From positions 1,646,001 to 1,710,000 of the forward strand of contig NZ_CP159996.1 of the NCBI RefSeq assembly GCF_040703035.1: 64,000 bases of DNA, in the 5' to 3' direction. A program made the translations under genes and the position numbers. Below are positions 1-8,195 of this stretch, in pieces (the stretch's first letter is position 1; each line of letters opens with the position of its first letter). The notes beneath the pieces were generated by a model. That model was given only the letters and a program-made list of their open reading frames with translations. It did no database searches and had not been told where the DNA came from. The DNA is from Terribacillus aidingensis. Lineage in GTDB: Bacteria > Bacillota > Bacilli > Bacillales > Amphibacillaceae.

Positions 1-290
1 AAGACCGGAAAAAGCACCCTGTAGAGAATTCCTATACAAACTACTTGTATAACAAGGGTGTCGATAAAATTGGCAAGAAAGTGATTGAAGAAGCTGGTGA
101 AGTAGTCATCGCGGCAAAGAATGATGATCCAGAGGAATTGGTTGCAGAAGTAAGCGACTTGCTTTACCACAGCTTCGTCCTGCTCGCAAACCAAGGCGTC
201 AGCCTGCAAGAAGTAGAAGCGGAGCTAGCACGCCGGTTCCAGAAGAAAGGCAATAACAAAGGAGAGCGTCCGCCGATAGAAGAGTGGTGA
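1..290 (+). CDS. hisIE: Phosphoribosyl-ATP pyrophosphatase (HisE domain; probably C-terminal half of HisIE), 5'-truncated
   Basis: The reading frame is open to the left edge, so only the C-terminal ~95 residues are present. The motif NSYTNYL followed by GVDKIGKKVIEEAGEVVIAA is the helical, Mg-binding EEAGE-type core of HisE, which hydrolyses PR-ATP to PR-AMP in histidine synthesis. In Bacillus the HisE domain is fused behind HisI (PR-AMP cyclohydrolase); whether it is fused here cannot be seen. A TTG codon at 45 is inside the domain and is not a start. The C-terminus KGERPPIEEW is typical. It would be the last gene of a his operon, since a terminator overlaps its stop codon. Confidence 0.9.
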   Translation, partial: DRKKHPVENSYTNYLYNKGVDKIGKKVIEEAGEVVIAAKNDDPEELVAEVSDLLYHSFVLLANQGVSLQEVEAELARRFQKKGNNKGERPPIEEW

Positions 291-300
291 CGCTCTTTTT
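263..300 (+). terminator. Intrinsic terminator of the his operon
   Basis: Perfect 8-bp stem AGAGCGTC (263-270) / GACGCTCT (289-296) followed by TTTTT. The hairpin starts inside the last codons of the hisE domain and uses the stop codon region as loop. Confidence 0.8.
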
Positions 301-450
301 CCGTTTACCTTATGCTTGGAAGCTTTGATTTTCAATGACTTGTTCCGTTGGTATATCTTCTGCCTAAGGTATAGATTTCAGTTGATAAAGTCATAGTACC
401 AGGAATTAAATATAGGGCAGCAGAAAACTTGAAGCTACAGCTATGCTAAT

Positions 451-487
451 TGATAAGTTGAATAATATACTTTTATTCAACTTATCA
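451..487. repeat. Perfect 15-bp palindrome without a U-tract
   Basis: Arms 451-465 (TGATAAGTTGAATAA) and 473-487 are exact inverted repeats around a 7-nt loop. It lies between two gene 3' ends. The stem is nearly all A/T and neither strand has a clear T-run after it, so it is a poor intrinsic terminator. It could be a weak terminator for the leftward PLP enzyme, a protein-binding dyad or a mobile-element relic. Confidence 0.55.
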
Positions 488-537
488 CCAAATCACTGAA
501 GATTACACATACAAGCTACAATAGGATTGGTTGCTGT

Positions 538-1710
538 TCATGCCAATGCTTGTTTTAAATCCTGTATTAGCTCATCCACATCGCCTTGCCCAACAGATAT
601 ACGGATCAGCCCTGTGCTGGTATGCTCCTTTTTCAGCTGTTCAGCATTATTCCCGTAGTTAGGAGACATAATCAAGCTTTCAAAAGAACCCCATGAAACG
701 CCGATTTGAAATACTTTTGCTTTATTTATAACCTTTTTTACCGTTTTATAGGTAGCAACCTTCAGTGAAAAGCTTAATAATCCGGAGTATCCTGTCAGTT
801 GTCTTTGCCCCAATTCATAGTCTGGGTGAGATGGCAGTCCCGGATGATGAACTGCCTCTACAGCTGAATGAGATTCTAAAAACTTCGCAACTTTGAGCGC
901 ATTTGCTTCATGTGTTGCCATGCGTATAGGTAAAGTTCGTAGACTGCGTAAGAGCTGGGAGGCTTCTTGAGGAGGCATAATTCCTCCAAATAAAATGAAT
1001 TCATCTGTAAATAGCTGGCTTATTATCTGTTTGCTGGAAATAACAGCTCCTCCCATTAGATCGCTGTGGCCACCTAAATACTTCGATGTAGAATGAACAA
1101 CGATGTCAATGCCGTGAGTTAATGGTTTTTGAAAGAGTGGTGTTGCCCAGGTGTTGTCAATAATTGTTCGAATTCCTCTGCTTTTGGCCAAGCTGGCAAG
1201 AGCTTTTAAATCAACCAGCCTGAAATTATGATCAGTTGGGCATTCTAAATAGATGACTTTTGTGGCAGGGAGCAATGCTTGTTCAATGTCGGCAATGTCT
1301 GTGGAATAGATAACAGAGTGCGAAACATGAAACTTTTCCATATAAGTAAGAAAATCCATAGAAGAAAAGTAAACATTGCTAATACACAATACATGATCTC
1401 CGCTCTTGAGACTGTTTAATAAAGCAGCACTAATGGCAGCCATTCCAGAAGCGAAGCATTTACAGGCTTCCCCGCGTTCCAGTTCAGCCAATTTCTGTTC
1501 AGCTATATGTACGGTTGGATTCGTTCCCCGTGTATAAACAAAATGTCTTTGTTCATTCGACACTGCTTTCCCTAATTCTTCAAAGGTAGGGTAAACGAAT
1601 AGAGTATTGCTGAATGTCGGCGGGATAACTGCGCCATTATAATTATTCGGGACTTCGCCATAATGCATGCATATTTCAATATCCTTCAATCTTTCCTCGC
1701 TTTTTACCAT
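538..1710 (-). CDS. Cys/Met-metabolism PLP-dependent enzyme (cystathionine lyase/synthase family)
   Basis: 390 aa, the normal length for this fold-type I family (cystathionine beta/gamma-lyase, cystathionine gamma-synthase, O-acetylhomoserine sulfhydrylase, methionine gamma-lyase). Seen: the YTRGTNPT substrate/PLP motif near residue 60, ASGMAAISAAL near 90, the IDNTWATP motif near 185, and the PLP-lysine motif STSKYLGGHSD near residue 210. The family carries out elimination or replacement at the beta or gamma carbon of sulfur amino acids; motifs do not decide which reaction. The ATG is preceded by AGGAG at good spacing. It is monocistronic, with no sulfur genes alongside, so the substrate stays open. 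Confidence 0.85.
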   Translation of the reverse strand: MVKSEERLKDIEICMHYGEVPNNYNGAVIPPTFSNTLFVYPTFEELGKAVSNEQRHFVYTRGTNPTVHIAEQKLAELERGEACKCFASGMAAISAALLNSLKSGDHVLCISNVYFSSMDFLTYMEKFHVSHSVIYSTDIADIEQALLPATKVIYLECPTDHNFRLVDLKALASLAKSRGIRTIIDNTWATPLFQKPLTHGIDIVVHSTSKYLGGHSDLMGGAVISSKQIISQLFTDEFILFGGIMPPQEASQLLRSLRTLPIRMATHEANALKVAKFLESHSAVEAVHHPGLPSHPDYELGQRQLTGYSGLLSFSLKVATYKTVKKVINKAKVFQIGVSWGSFESLIMSPNYGNNAEQLKKEHTSTGLIRISVGQGDVDELIQDLKQALA

Positions 1711-1954
1711 TGTTTTCGCTCCTAGAGTTTGTCTAGTTTCATTATGTGGATTTTGTTGATTCTCATACTTGTATCCATCACCTGTTTTATGCTGTTACTA
1801 GTGGATCAAGTCAGGTTCTGTAATGCATGAATGGACTTCTTCATTTTTCTCAGACAAGGAAAGCATAAAGTGATTGTACAGCGAGTCGAAAGAGGACCTA
1901 ATAGGCGATACTTAAACCATGGCGGGACAGTAAGTTGTAGATAAGTTTCCATAT

Positions 1955-1985
1955 AAAAAATCTCCATTGCGGCGTAACAATGGAG
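1955..1985 (-). terminator. Terminator of the MarR-GNAT operon
   Basis: On the minus strand CTCCATTG / CAATGGAG (1978-1985 and 1962-1969) with a loop of about 8 nt, followed by ATTTTTTA. It begins directly at the stop codon of the acetyltransferase. Confidence 0.8.
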
Positions 1986-2567
1986 TCAGTAATTTTTTGT
2001 GCGGATTACAAGTTGAGTGAAAATGGGTCCATAAAGTGGCAGGAAAAGCTTTTGGAGTAACTTTTTTAAAGATATATGTGGTTTAGGCCCGTAGCTCATA
2101 ATTCGCATTGGATAACCAAAGTGATGCATTTTTACATTTGGAAAAATAGTAAACCCATGTTTTTCATAGAAGCTGATCCGACGTAATCTCAAAATTCTGT
2201 CTTCAGCTTCCTTGGTTGAATCTGGATCCTCTACTTCCAGAAAAATGCTGCTTCCTGGTGATATCTCTTTCAGAAGTGCGATTAGATTACCACCATAACC
2301 GGAGGATTGAAATTTAGGTAATATGGCTAAGTAGCTTACATGCAGCACATTATACTCAGTTCGTTCTTTGTATAAAGCATAACCATATCTTTCCGTACCA
2401 TCTGTAAGGAAAACTCCATGCATTTTATCTTTTTTTAACCATGATTTCATGATACGAAAAGGAGGACGTGACATGAAAGGGAAATCATAGTCTAGATACT
2501 CACGTAGTGTCTGCAAAGCCTCATTACTTAAATTAACCTTTTCTAAGTACAGATTTTTATTTTTCAT
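1986..2567 (-). CDS. GNAT family N-acetyltransferase
   Basis: 193 aa. The middle has the GNAT core: a beta-4 strand (LHVSYLAILPKFQSSGYGGNL) whose Q-x-x-G-x-G-type loop binds the acetyl-CoA pyrophosphate, then the ISFYEKHGF motif typical of the C-terminal half. Substrate unknown. The start overlaps the end of the upstream MarR gene by 11 nt, so the two are translationally coupled. MarR-GNAT pairs often form self-regulated detoxification or resistance units; that role is inference here. The coding sequence is AT-richer than the core genes further right. Confidence 0.8.
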   Translation of the reverse strand: MKNKNLYLEKVNLSNEALQTLREYLDYDFPFMSRPPFRIMKSWLKKDKMHGVFLTDGTERYGYALYKERTEYNVLHVSYLAILPKFQSSGYGGNLIALLKEISPGSSIFLEVEDPDSTKEAEDRILRLRRISFYEKHGFTIFPNVKMHHFGYPMRIMSYGPKPHISLKKLLQKLFLPLYGPIFTQLVIRTKNY

Positions 2568-3009
2568 GTTCTGCCACCCTATAATGTTTACTAATAATTT
2601 GAAGGAACTGTATGAAAAGCTCTACTTCAGAGTCGCTAAAGTTCCTTTCAATTTCTCTTGTTGCTTTGATAAGTGTTTTGTCAATTTCTTTATAATCGTC
2701 TATTACTTCCGGGCTGACTCTCAGGTGGATGACTCGTTTATCTGTTGGACTATTTGACTTAATTACCAACCCCTTGGCAACCAGTTCATTAACTTTCACC
2801 GTCACTGCTGATCTTGCCACATGAAGGGTGTCAGCTAGGAAGCTTGGTGTACAGTTTTTGTTATAAAGAATTATTTCTAAGTATAGTAAGCTGTTGTAAC
2901 TCAAATTCTTATATAGATTATCTTTATTCATTGCACGGAGATTTTTTAGGGCTAATTTATAATAAAAGCTATCTATCTCTTGAAAAAGTTTCAGATTAAT
3001 CAACTCCAA
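2557..3009 (-). CDS. MarR family transcriptional regulator
   Basis: 150 aa, typical for MarR. The winged helix-turn-helix is visible around residues 55-110: CTPSFLADTLHVARSAVT as HTH, then KGLVIKSNSPTDKRVIHLRV, the wing with the conserved D-K-R motif. MarR dimers usually repress their own operon and are released by small phenolic or oxidising ligands. It is the first gene of a two-gene leftward operon with the GNAT gene. A dyad lies just upstream (3012-3045). The ligand cannot be deduced. Confidence 0.88.
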   Translation of the reverse strand: MELINLKLFQEIDSFYYKLALKNLRAMNKDNLYKNLSYNSLLYLEIILYNKNCTPSFLADTLHVARSAVTVKVNELVAKGLVIKSNSPTDKRVIHLRVSPEVIDDYKEIDKTLIKATREIERNFSDSEVELFIQFLQIISKHYRVAEHEK

Positions 3010-3011
3010 TG

Positions 3012-3045
3012 TAGTTAAGCTAATTTAATTATAATCATTTAACTA
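3012..3045 (-). promoter_or_regulatory. Possible MarR operator dyad
   Basis: TAGTTAA (3012-3018) and its exact inverted copy TTAACTA (3039-3045) lie immediately upstream of the marR start in A/T-rich DNA. The TAGTTAA half-site is MarR-like, but the 20-bp spacer is longer than in classical MarR sites, so this is tentative. Confidence 0.3.
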
Positions 3046-3277
3046 TCTGAAGTAAAGTAAGAATGTAAAAGAATAGGATGCACAGTTTGTGAGGGTTGGA
3101 TCTCTGACGAAAATGAACTGCATTTGTAACAATTTCTCGAATATCAAAAGTCAGTTAGGGTTACTCTCGATATGCCTCCTTGATTCTCATCTGCATCGGT
3201 AAGGATGACACCAATGTTTTTAGTATGTAATTCTCTGATATAATGATATAAAACAGCAGTCTAGAAAGGCTTAGAGT

Positions 3278-4240
3278 ATGAATAATCATAACTTAGAACA
3301 AACAGAATACCTTTACATATTCTCACATGGTTTGGAAGAAGTGTCGCTCTGTCTATTAGAGCAAAGAGTGCTTTTTGGACAAGAATCAGATAATCTTATC
3401 AAAAGTACAAGTATGATTGACCCAAGCAGAAGTCCGTTTATAAAAGGAAGGCTTTCCATTCTTTATTCTGGGGATTCTGTTGAAGAGATCAGCAAGCAAG
3501 TAAACCAGATAGAGCTTGATAATAAGACGTTCAAGGTGCTTTATATTAAAATAAATGACCTGCCAAGCGACCGGAAAATAGAATTTGAAGAACAGCGGGC
3601 AATCGAGAAGAAAGTTGGATGGAATATCATAGGCAAAGCAGAAATGCGAAACCCTGATGTTCTGTTTGGAATTATTCCGTTTGAAGGACGCTGGTATTTC
3701 GGCAGCTATGTAGAGAGTGAATCTGTCTGGCTGCATCATGCTAAGAAACCGCAGGAATACTCGACAGCTCTAAGTACACGGCTGGCAAGAGCGGTTGTGA
3801 ATATCGCAGTTCCAGACCCGGTAGATGTTAGTGTGATCGATCCTTGCTGTGGAATCGGCACAGTCCTGGTGGAAGCACTCTCGATGGGGATAACCATAAC
3901 TGGAGCGGATCGCAATCCACTTGCGGTTAAGGGAGCTCGGGAAAATATTGCCCACTTTGACTATCATGGGGAAGTGGCAGTTCAAGATATTGCCGAGCAA
4001 GAAGGGCACTATGACGTCGCGATTATTGATATGCCATATAATCTTTATTCCCGTGCAACAGCGGAAGAACAGTACACCATCATTAAGCATGCCAGAAGGA
4101 TTGCCGACAGAGTGGTCATTCTAACTATCGAAGATATGGACGAGATGATTTTGAAAGCAGGCTTTACGATCATGGATCGATGTGTTGCTAATAAGGGATT
4201 GAAGGCATTGTTTTCCAGGCAGGTAGTAGTGTGTGAATGA
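3278..4240 (+). CDS. TRM11-like SAM-dependent (RNA) methyltransferase
   Basis: 320 aa. The C-terminal half has a Rossmann methyltransferase: DPCCGIGTVLVEALSMG (motif I, near residue 190), GADRNPLAVKGARENI (motif II) and a catalytic IIDMPYNLYS motif of the (N/D)PP(Y) type near residue 250, here D-M-P-Y. The N-terminal ~150 residues resemble the THUMP-like leader of TRM11/Trm-G10 tRNA guanosine-N2 methyltransferases. Such proteins modify tRNA or rRNA guanines, but this bacterial subgroup has no assigned substrate that I recognise. It stands alone. The first Pro of NPPY is replaced by Met, which is worth noting. Confidence 0.75.
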   Translation: MNNHNLEQTEYLYIFSHGLEEVSLCLLEQRVLFGQESDNLIKSTSMIDPSRSPFIKGRLSILYSGDSVEEISKQVNQIELDNKTFKVLYIKINDLPSDRKIEFEEQRAIEKKVGWNIIGKAEMRNPDVLFGIIPFEGRWYFGSYVESESVWLHHAKKPQEYSTALSTRLARAVVNIAVPDPVDVSVIDPCCGIGTVLVEALSMGITITGADRNPLAVKGARENIAHFDYHGEVAVQDIAEQEGHYDVAIIDMPYNLYSRATAEEQYTIIKHARRIADRVVILTIEDMDEMILKAGFTIMDRCVANKGLKALFSRQVVVCE

Positions 4241-4374
4241 AGCTTTTTGCGTTGAGATACTTAATTATTAGCTTCTTCTATGTATCATTATTTTTAAAAA
4301 ACCAGTAAAACTAATGGAATTATGCTCCAATTTTACTGGAGAGGCAAAAATGAAAGCGAATACAAACGGAGGGG

Positions 4375-4540
4375 GTGAGCGCAATAGTTACTGGATCAGG
4401 TAATAGAAAAGCGTCTTCAGATGAATTTATAGAAAAATGGTTCGAGATTAAGCACTTCTATTATAGAATACATAAATGAATTAGTGAAAGGAACCGCTGC
4501 AGACTTAAAGGCTAGATGGACAAAAAATGGAATTATATAA
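4375..4540 (+). pseudogene. Frameshifted remnant of a small gene
   Basis: A GTG codon at 4375 behind GGAGG starts a 34-codon frame ending at 4479 whose protein reads SSDEFIEKWFEI. An overlapping frame then continues with STSIIEYINELVKGTAADLKARW to a stop at 4538-4540. Both look protein-like and together resemble one short protein split by a frameshift near 4450. I do not recognise the family. A genuine short peptide is the alternative. Confidence 0.35.
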
Positions 4541-4553
4541 GGAGCTGACTTAA

Positions 4554-5105
4554 ATGAAGAGAATTTCACTTCGTATGGTGAGAGAAGATTTGGTGGATAT
4601 CCCGCAATACGAGCTTCCAGATGGATTTCGTATTAGATTATTTGAGAAAGGTGACGAGCATCATTGGGCACGTGTGGAAGCAAGTGTAGAGGAATTTGAA
4701 AATCAAGACTCTGCACTAGAGCACTTTCATAAAGAATTTGGACCCTATATTAATGAAATGATGAATAGATGTGTGTTCATCGAGAATGAGCATGGAGAAG
4801 TGATTGGAACAACAACGGCATGGTATGGCAACTTAAAGGACGATGGAGAAGTATTAGGGAGAATTCATTGGGTGGGAATTGTTCCTGCATACCAAGGAAA
4901 AAAACTATCCAAACCTTTACTAAGTGCAGCTATGAATATCTTGGCCAACTATCATTCAAAGGCCTATCTTACTTCGCAGACAACAAGTTACCAAGCGATT
5001 AATATGTACTTGAATTATGGATTTAGACCCTATATAACCGCTCCAAGCTGTCGTGAAGCCTGGTCCTTATTAGAGGATACTTTAGAACGAAAAATAGTAG
5101 AATAA
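4554..5105 (+). CDS. GNAT family N-acetyltransferase
   Basis: 183 aa. The acetyl-CoA site is visible around residues 100-125: IHWVGIVPAYQGKKLSKPLL, with Q-G-K-K-L at the pyrophosphate loop, followed by TSQTTSYQAINMYLNYGFRP, the usual end of a GNAT fold. The target is unknown. The ATG at 4554 follows AAGGAG with good spacing. It is not closely related in sequence to the leftward acetyltransferase at 1986. It stands between two gene remnants, in AT-rich DNA that looks acquired or decaying. Confidence 0.82.
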   Translation: MKRISLRMVREDLVDIPQYELPDGFRIRLFEKGDEHHWARVEASVEEFENQDSALEHFHKEFGPYINEMMNRCVFIENEHGEVIGTTTAWYGNLKDDGEVLGRIHWVGIVPAYQGKKLSKPLLSAAMNILANYHSKAYLTSQTTSYQAINMYLNYGFRPYITAPSCREAWSLLEDTLERKIVE

Positions 5106-5119
5106 GTAAATTCCATTCC

Positions 5120-5221
5120 ATGATTTGGCAAGAGGGAGTTATGACTGTGAATCAAATTTGTGAAATTACAAATGTGGCTAGTGCAACATTATATAGAAAG
5201 CTAACGGCAAGGAACAGTTGA
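5120..5221 (+). pseudogene. C-terminal HTH fragment of a serine recombinase/resolvase
   Basis: A short frame (ATG at 5120 or 5141) encodes MTVNQICEITNVASATLYRKL and then stops. This is the recognisable C-terminal helix-turn-helix of Tn3/Hin-type resolvases (pattern: I-x-x-I-x-x-x-T-x-V-S-x-A-T-L-Y-R). The catalytic serine domain is absent, so this is a mobile-element relic and not a working gene. Confidence 0.6.
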
Positions 5222-5279
5222 TGAGTTATACCAAAAATCGGAAATATAGAAACTAAATTTCATAGACAGGTGGAATTAT

Positions 5280-6242
5280 ATGCCTAAAATTGACAAAATG
5301 TTAGCAATTCTATGGATGCTTCGTTCAGGTGAAAAAATTACAGCAAAACAAATTTCAGAAAAGTTAGAGATGAATATAAGGAGTGTGTATCGTTATATTG
5401 ACACATTATCTACAAGTGGCGTACCTATAATTTCAGAACCAGGATATAACGGGGGATACACTTTATTGAACAATTTTATTGAGGCGCCTCTTTATTTTGA
5501 TTTTGAGGAGCAAACTTCACTATTTCACGCTGCTGTTTTTGCAGAAGAAGCCGGATACTATGGAGGTGAAGCACTAAATAGGGCCATTTCAAAACTAAGT
5601 AAATACTCAAATCAAGAGCAGGAAACAAAGATAAACCAACATTTAAATAGTCTTGAAGTAATAAGTCGATTAAGTTCTCTCTCTAGGGAATCTTTATTGA
5701 AGGAGTTGGAGCAGGCCTTAACTGACGGGTACTCAGTAACAATTCTTTACCATAAAAGTGGCGAAAAGCAATTGAATTATAGATTGGTCGATCCGTACAG
5801 AATTATCTATTGGAATAATAAGTGGTATGTGGTTGGATTTTGTCATTTTAGGAATGAAATTCGTAGTTTTAGAGTAGATCGAATTGAAAACCTAATGCGA
5901 ACCGAAAATAACTTTAATCAGCCAGAAAATTTCTCGGCACGTGACTTTTTTATGAAAAATCTTCTTCCAACTATAGAAGATAAGGAAGGGATTATGTCTT
6001 TGGTTATTAACGGCGAAAAAAGTGTATTGGATGATATTTGCCAACATTGGTTTTTAGAACATTATTTACAAGAACGGACTTCAAATCAAGCAGTATTTTT
6101 TCTTGAAAAAGATTTGATACATACATATATACCTTATTTACTTTTACCGTACAATAAATCTATTAAAGTTATTGAGCCTATAAGTCTTAAGAAAAGACTA
6201 ATTGAAGTTCTGTCGGAATTAATAAGATTTCATCAAGTATGA
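5280..6242 (+). CDS. HTH-WYL transcriptional regulator (YafY-like)
   Basis: 320 aa. The N-terminus (1-60) is a DeoR-like winged helix: MLRSGEKITAKQISEKLEMN then VYRYIDTLSTSGVPI. A WYL domain follows around residues 145-225 with VDPYRIIYWNNKWYVVGFC and a sensor-like basic stretch EIRSFRVDRIENL, and a WCX-type C-terminal extension after it. WYL domains bind ligands or nucleic acid to control the HTH. It is followed by its own terminator and then by a DJ-1/PfpI gene read in the same direction, which may be its target. The ATG follows AGGTGG. Confidence 0.88.
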   Translation: MPKIDKMLAILWMLRSGEKITAKQISEKLEMNIRSVYRYIDTLSTSGVPIISEPGYNGGYTLLNNFIEAPLYFDFEEQTSLFHAAVFAEEAGYYGGEALNRAISKLSKYSNQEQETKINQHLNSLEVISRLSSLSRESLLKELEQALTDGYSVTILYHKSGEKQLNYRLVDPYRIIYWNNKWYVVGFCHFRNEIRSFRVDRIENLMRTENNFNQPENFSARDFFMKNLLPTIEDKEGIMSLVINGEKSVLDDICQHWFLEHYLQERTSNQAVFFLEKDLIHTYIPYLLLPYNKSIKVIEPISLKKRLIEVLSELIRFHQV

Positions 6243-6243
6243 T

Positions 6244-6277
6244 AACTACCCTGACGCTAACTGTCAGGGTAGTTTTA
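6244..6277 (+). terminator. Terminator of the WYL regulator
   Basis: Perfect 12-bp stem AACTACCCTGAC (6244-6255) / GTCAGGGTAGTT (6263-6274), loop of 7 nt, followed by TTAT. The U-tract is short. Confidence 0.75.
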
Positions 6278-6316
6278 TTATAATAGCTATATCAATTGTG
6301 ATTGGAGTGTTATGGG

Positions 6317-6946
6317 ATGCAAACAAAAAAAGTTTTTCTATATGTATTTAATACCATGTCGGACTGGGAATATGGATATTTAATTGCTGAACTAAACTCA
6401 GGAAGATATTTCAGAAAAGATTTAGCGCCTCTTAAAGTAATGACAGTAGGAGATAATAAGGAATTGATTACTACTATGGGGGGACTGAGCATAAAACCAG
6501 ATATTTCCCTTGATGAATGCACTTTTGAGGCTAAAGATCTTTTAATTTTACCAGGAGGTACTACTTGGAGTGAAAAAATTCATCAACCTATCTTGGAAAG
6601 AATTGGCCAAGCTTTAAAGCTTGGCACTATTGTTGCTGCAATTTGTGGTGCAACTGAGGGCCTCGCGAATATGGGATACCTAGATACTAGAAAGCATACT
6701 AGTAATAACTTAGAGTATACTAAAATGGTATGTCCTAACTATAAGGGAGAAAAGTTCTATGAGTTGGAATCTACCGTATCTGATGCGAATTTAGTTACTG
6801 CATCAGGAATAGCTCCTCTGGAATTTGCAATGGAGGTACTGAAAAAAATAGATGTTTTTACACCAGATGCATTACATTCATGGTATAACCTAAATAAGAC
6901 TCATAAACCTGAATACTTCTTTCAGTTAATGAATTCAATAAATTAA
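6317..6946 (+). CDS. DJ-1/PfpI (type 1 glutamine amidotransferase-like) family protein
   Basis: 209 aa from ATG 6317, chosen because GGAG lies 9 nt upstream; a TTG at 6302 would add five residues. The DJ-1 fold is evident: VFLYVFNTMSDWEYGYLIAEL at the N-terminus, the nucleophile elbow VAAICGATEGLANMG (Cys near residue 110), preceded by LLILPGG. Members act as glyoxalase-III, deglycase or chaperone-like proteins, or as unlinked amidotransferases; the subgroup here is common beside WYL regulators. The catalytic Cys is conserved; a His partner cannot be assigned with confidence. Confidence 0.82.
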   Translation: MQTKKVFLYVFNTMSDWEYGYLIAELNSGRYFRKDLAPLKVMTVGDNKELITTMGGLSIKPDISLDECTFEAKDLLILPGGTTWSEKIHQPILERIGQALKLGTIVAAICGATEGLANMGYLDTRKHTSNNLEYTKMVCPNYKGEKFYELESTVSDANLVTASGIAPLEFAMEVLKKIDVFTPDALHSWYNLNKTHKPEYFFQLMNSIN

Positions 6947-6959
6947 TGAAGTAATGAAA

Positions 6960-7004
6960 AGCTCAATTTCTCTATTTTGATTTGTAGAGAAGTTGGGCTT
7001 TTTA
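6960..7004 (+). terminator. Terminator after the DJ-1 family gene
   Basis: 14-bp stem 6960-6973 / 6986-6999 with two G-U pairs, followed by TTTTTAA. Confidence 0.75.
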
Positions 7005-7146
7005 ATTTGGAAATTCCTTATCGTGATAAATTCGCATTTCCTGACGCTACCCCAAAGTATTTTTTGCGTTACTGAGCGAATATCTTGTATGCTCCCCATC
7101 ACTTTCCCTAAAATAAATAGGAGAAGAGCAGAGAAGAGGTGGGCGC

Positions 7147-8151
7147 ATGAAGCTTAGCGTGCTAGATCAGGCACCGATCAGGAGAGGTTCAACGCCTGAG
7201 GAGGCATTGCAGGAAAGCGTGGAATTGGCTCTGCATGCGGAAAGATTAGGTTATGAGCGTTACTGGTTTGCGGAGCATCATAATACAAATGGTTTAGTGA
7301 GCGTCGCACCTGAAATCATGGCAACGCGGATTGCCAGTGCGACAAATACAATAAAAGTAGGAACAGGCGGCGTGCTGCTGCCGCAGTACAGCCCGCTGAA
7401 AGTGGCGGAAACATTTCATACAATAGCTGGACTTTTTCCAGGTCGAGTCGATCTTGGAGTTGGGCGTTCGCCTGGCGGAACGGAACAGACCCGGAGTGCT
7501 TTAGCAGATGGAGCAGAAAACGGGATGGGCGAATTCCCCAGAAAGCTTGCGGAGCTGCAAGGTTTCCTTTATAATTCCCTCCCGCGCGAGCATCCTTATC
7601 GTTCGGTAAAAGCTTCCCCGCGTGTCAGCGAACCGGCACCGCTATGGGTGCTTGGTTTGTCAGAGGGAAGTGCCAAGCGAGCAGGTGAATTGGGTATCGG
7701 CTATGTTTTTGGTCATTTCATCAGTCCTGCTAAGCCTAATGCTATGCCTGTATATAAGGATGCATTCCGTCCGTCTGTCACGAGGGAAAAGCCATATGGC
7801 ATCGTTTGTATATTTGTCGTATGTGCTGAAACAGAAGAAAAGGCGGAAGAGTTAGCCGAGAGTCAGGATCACTGGCTGCTGAGTGTCGGGAAAGGACGCG
7901 ATACACAAGTACCATCTCCGGAACTCATTAACAAACGCCAGCTGACAGAAGAGGATAAAGAAACAATCCGGCAAAACCGCAAGCGTTGTGTCATCGGAAC
8001 TCCAGAAAAGGTAAGGAAAGAACTTGAAAGGCTGAAAGAGCAATATGAGGCGGATGAGTTCATGTTGATTACAAATATCTACGATAAAGAAGCTAAATGG
8101 AAATCATATGAACTTATCAAACGAGAGGTAGACCATAATATTATTATGTAA
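7147..8151 (+). CDS. LLM class flavin-dependent oxidoreductase (luciferase-like, MsnO8 type)
   Basis: 334 aa. Starts SVLDQAPIRRGSTPEEAL and has ERYWFAEHHNTNGLV (the FMN/substrate-side AEHH motif of bacterial luciferase-like monooxygenases), then VGTGGVLLPQYSPLKVAE and FPGRVDLGVGRSPGG. The C-terminus CVIGTPEKVRKEL is also typical. These enzymes use reduced FMN and oxygen; the substrate is unknown. The ATG follows AGAAGAGGTGGG. A shared bidirectional terminator separates it from msrA. Confidence 0.9.
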   Translation: MKLSVLDQAPIRRGSTPEEALQESVELALHAERLGYERYWFAEHHNTNGLVSVAPEIMATRIASATNTIKVGTGGVLLPQYSPLKVAETFHTIAGLFPGRVDLGVGRSPGGTEQTRSALADGAENGMGEFPRKLAELQGFLYNSLPREHPYRSVKASPRVSEPAPLWVLGLSEGSAKRAGELGIGYVFGHFISPAKPNAMPVYKDAFRPSVTREKPYGIVCIFVVCAETEEKAEELAESQDHWLLSVGKGRDTQVPSPELINKRQLTEEDKETIRQNRKRCVIGTPEKVRKELERLKEQYEADEFMLITNIYDKEAKWKSYELIKREVDHNIIM

Positions 8152-8168
8152 ACTAAATGTTTTAAAAA

Positions 8169-8195
8169 AGGAGCGAATAACTCGCTCCTGTTATT
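8169..8195. terminator. Bidirectional terminator between LLM oxidoreductase and msrA
   Basis: AGGAGCGA (8169-8176) / TCGCTCCT (8182-8189), preceded by AAAAAA and followed by GTTATTT, so it can end transcripts from both sides. Confidence 0.75.
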
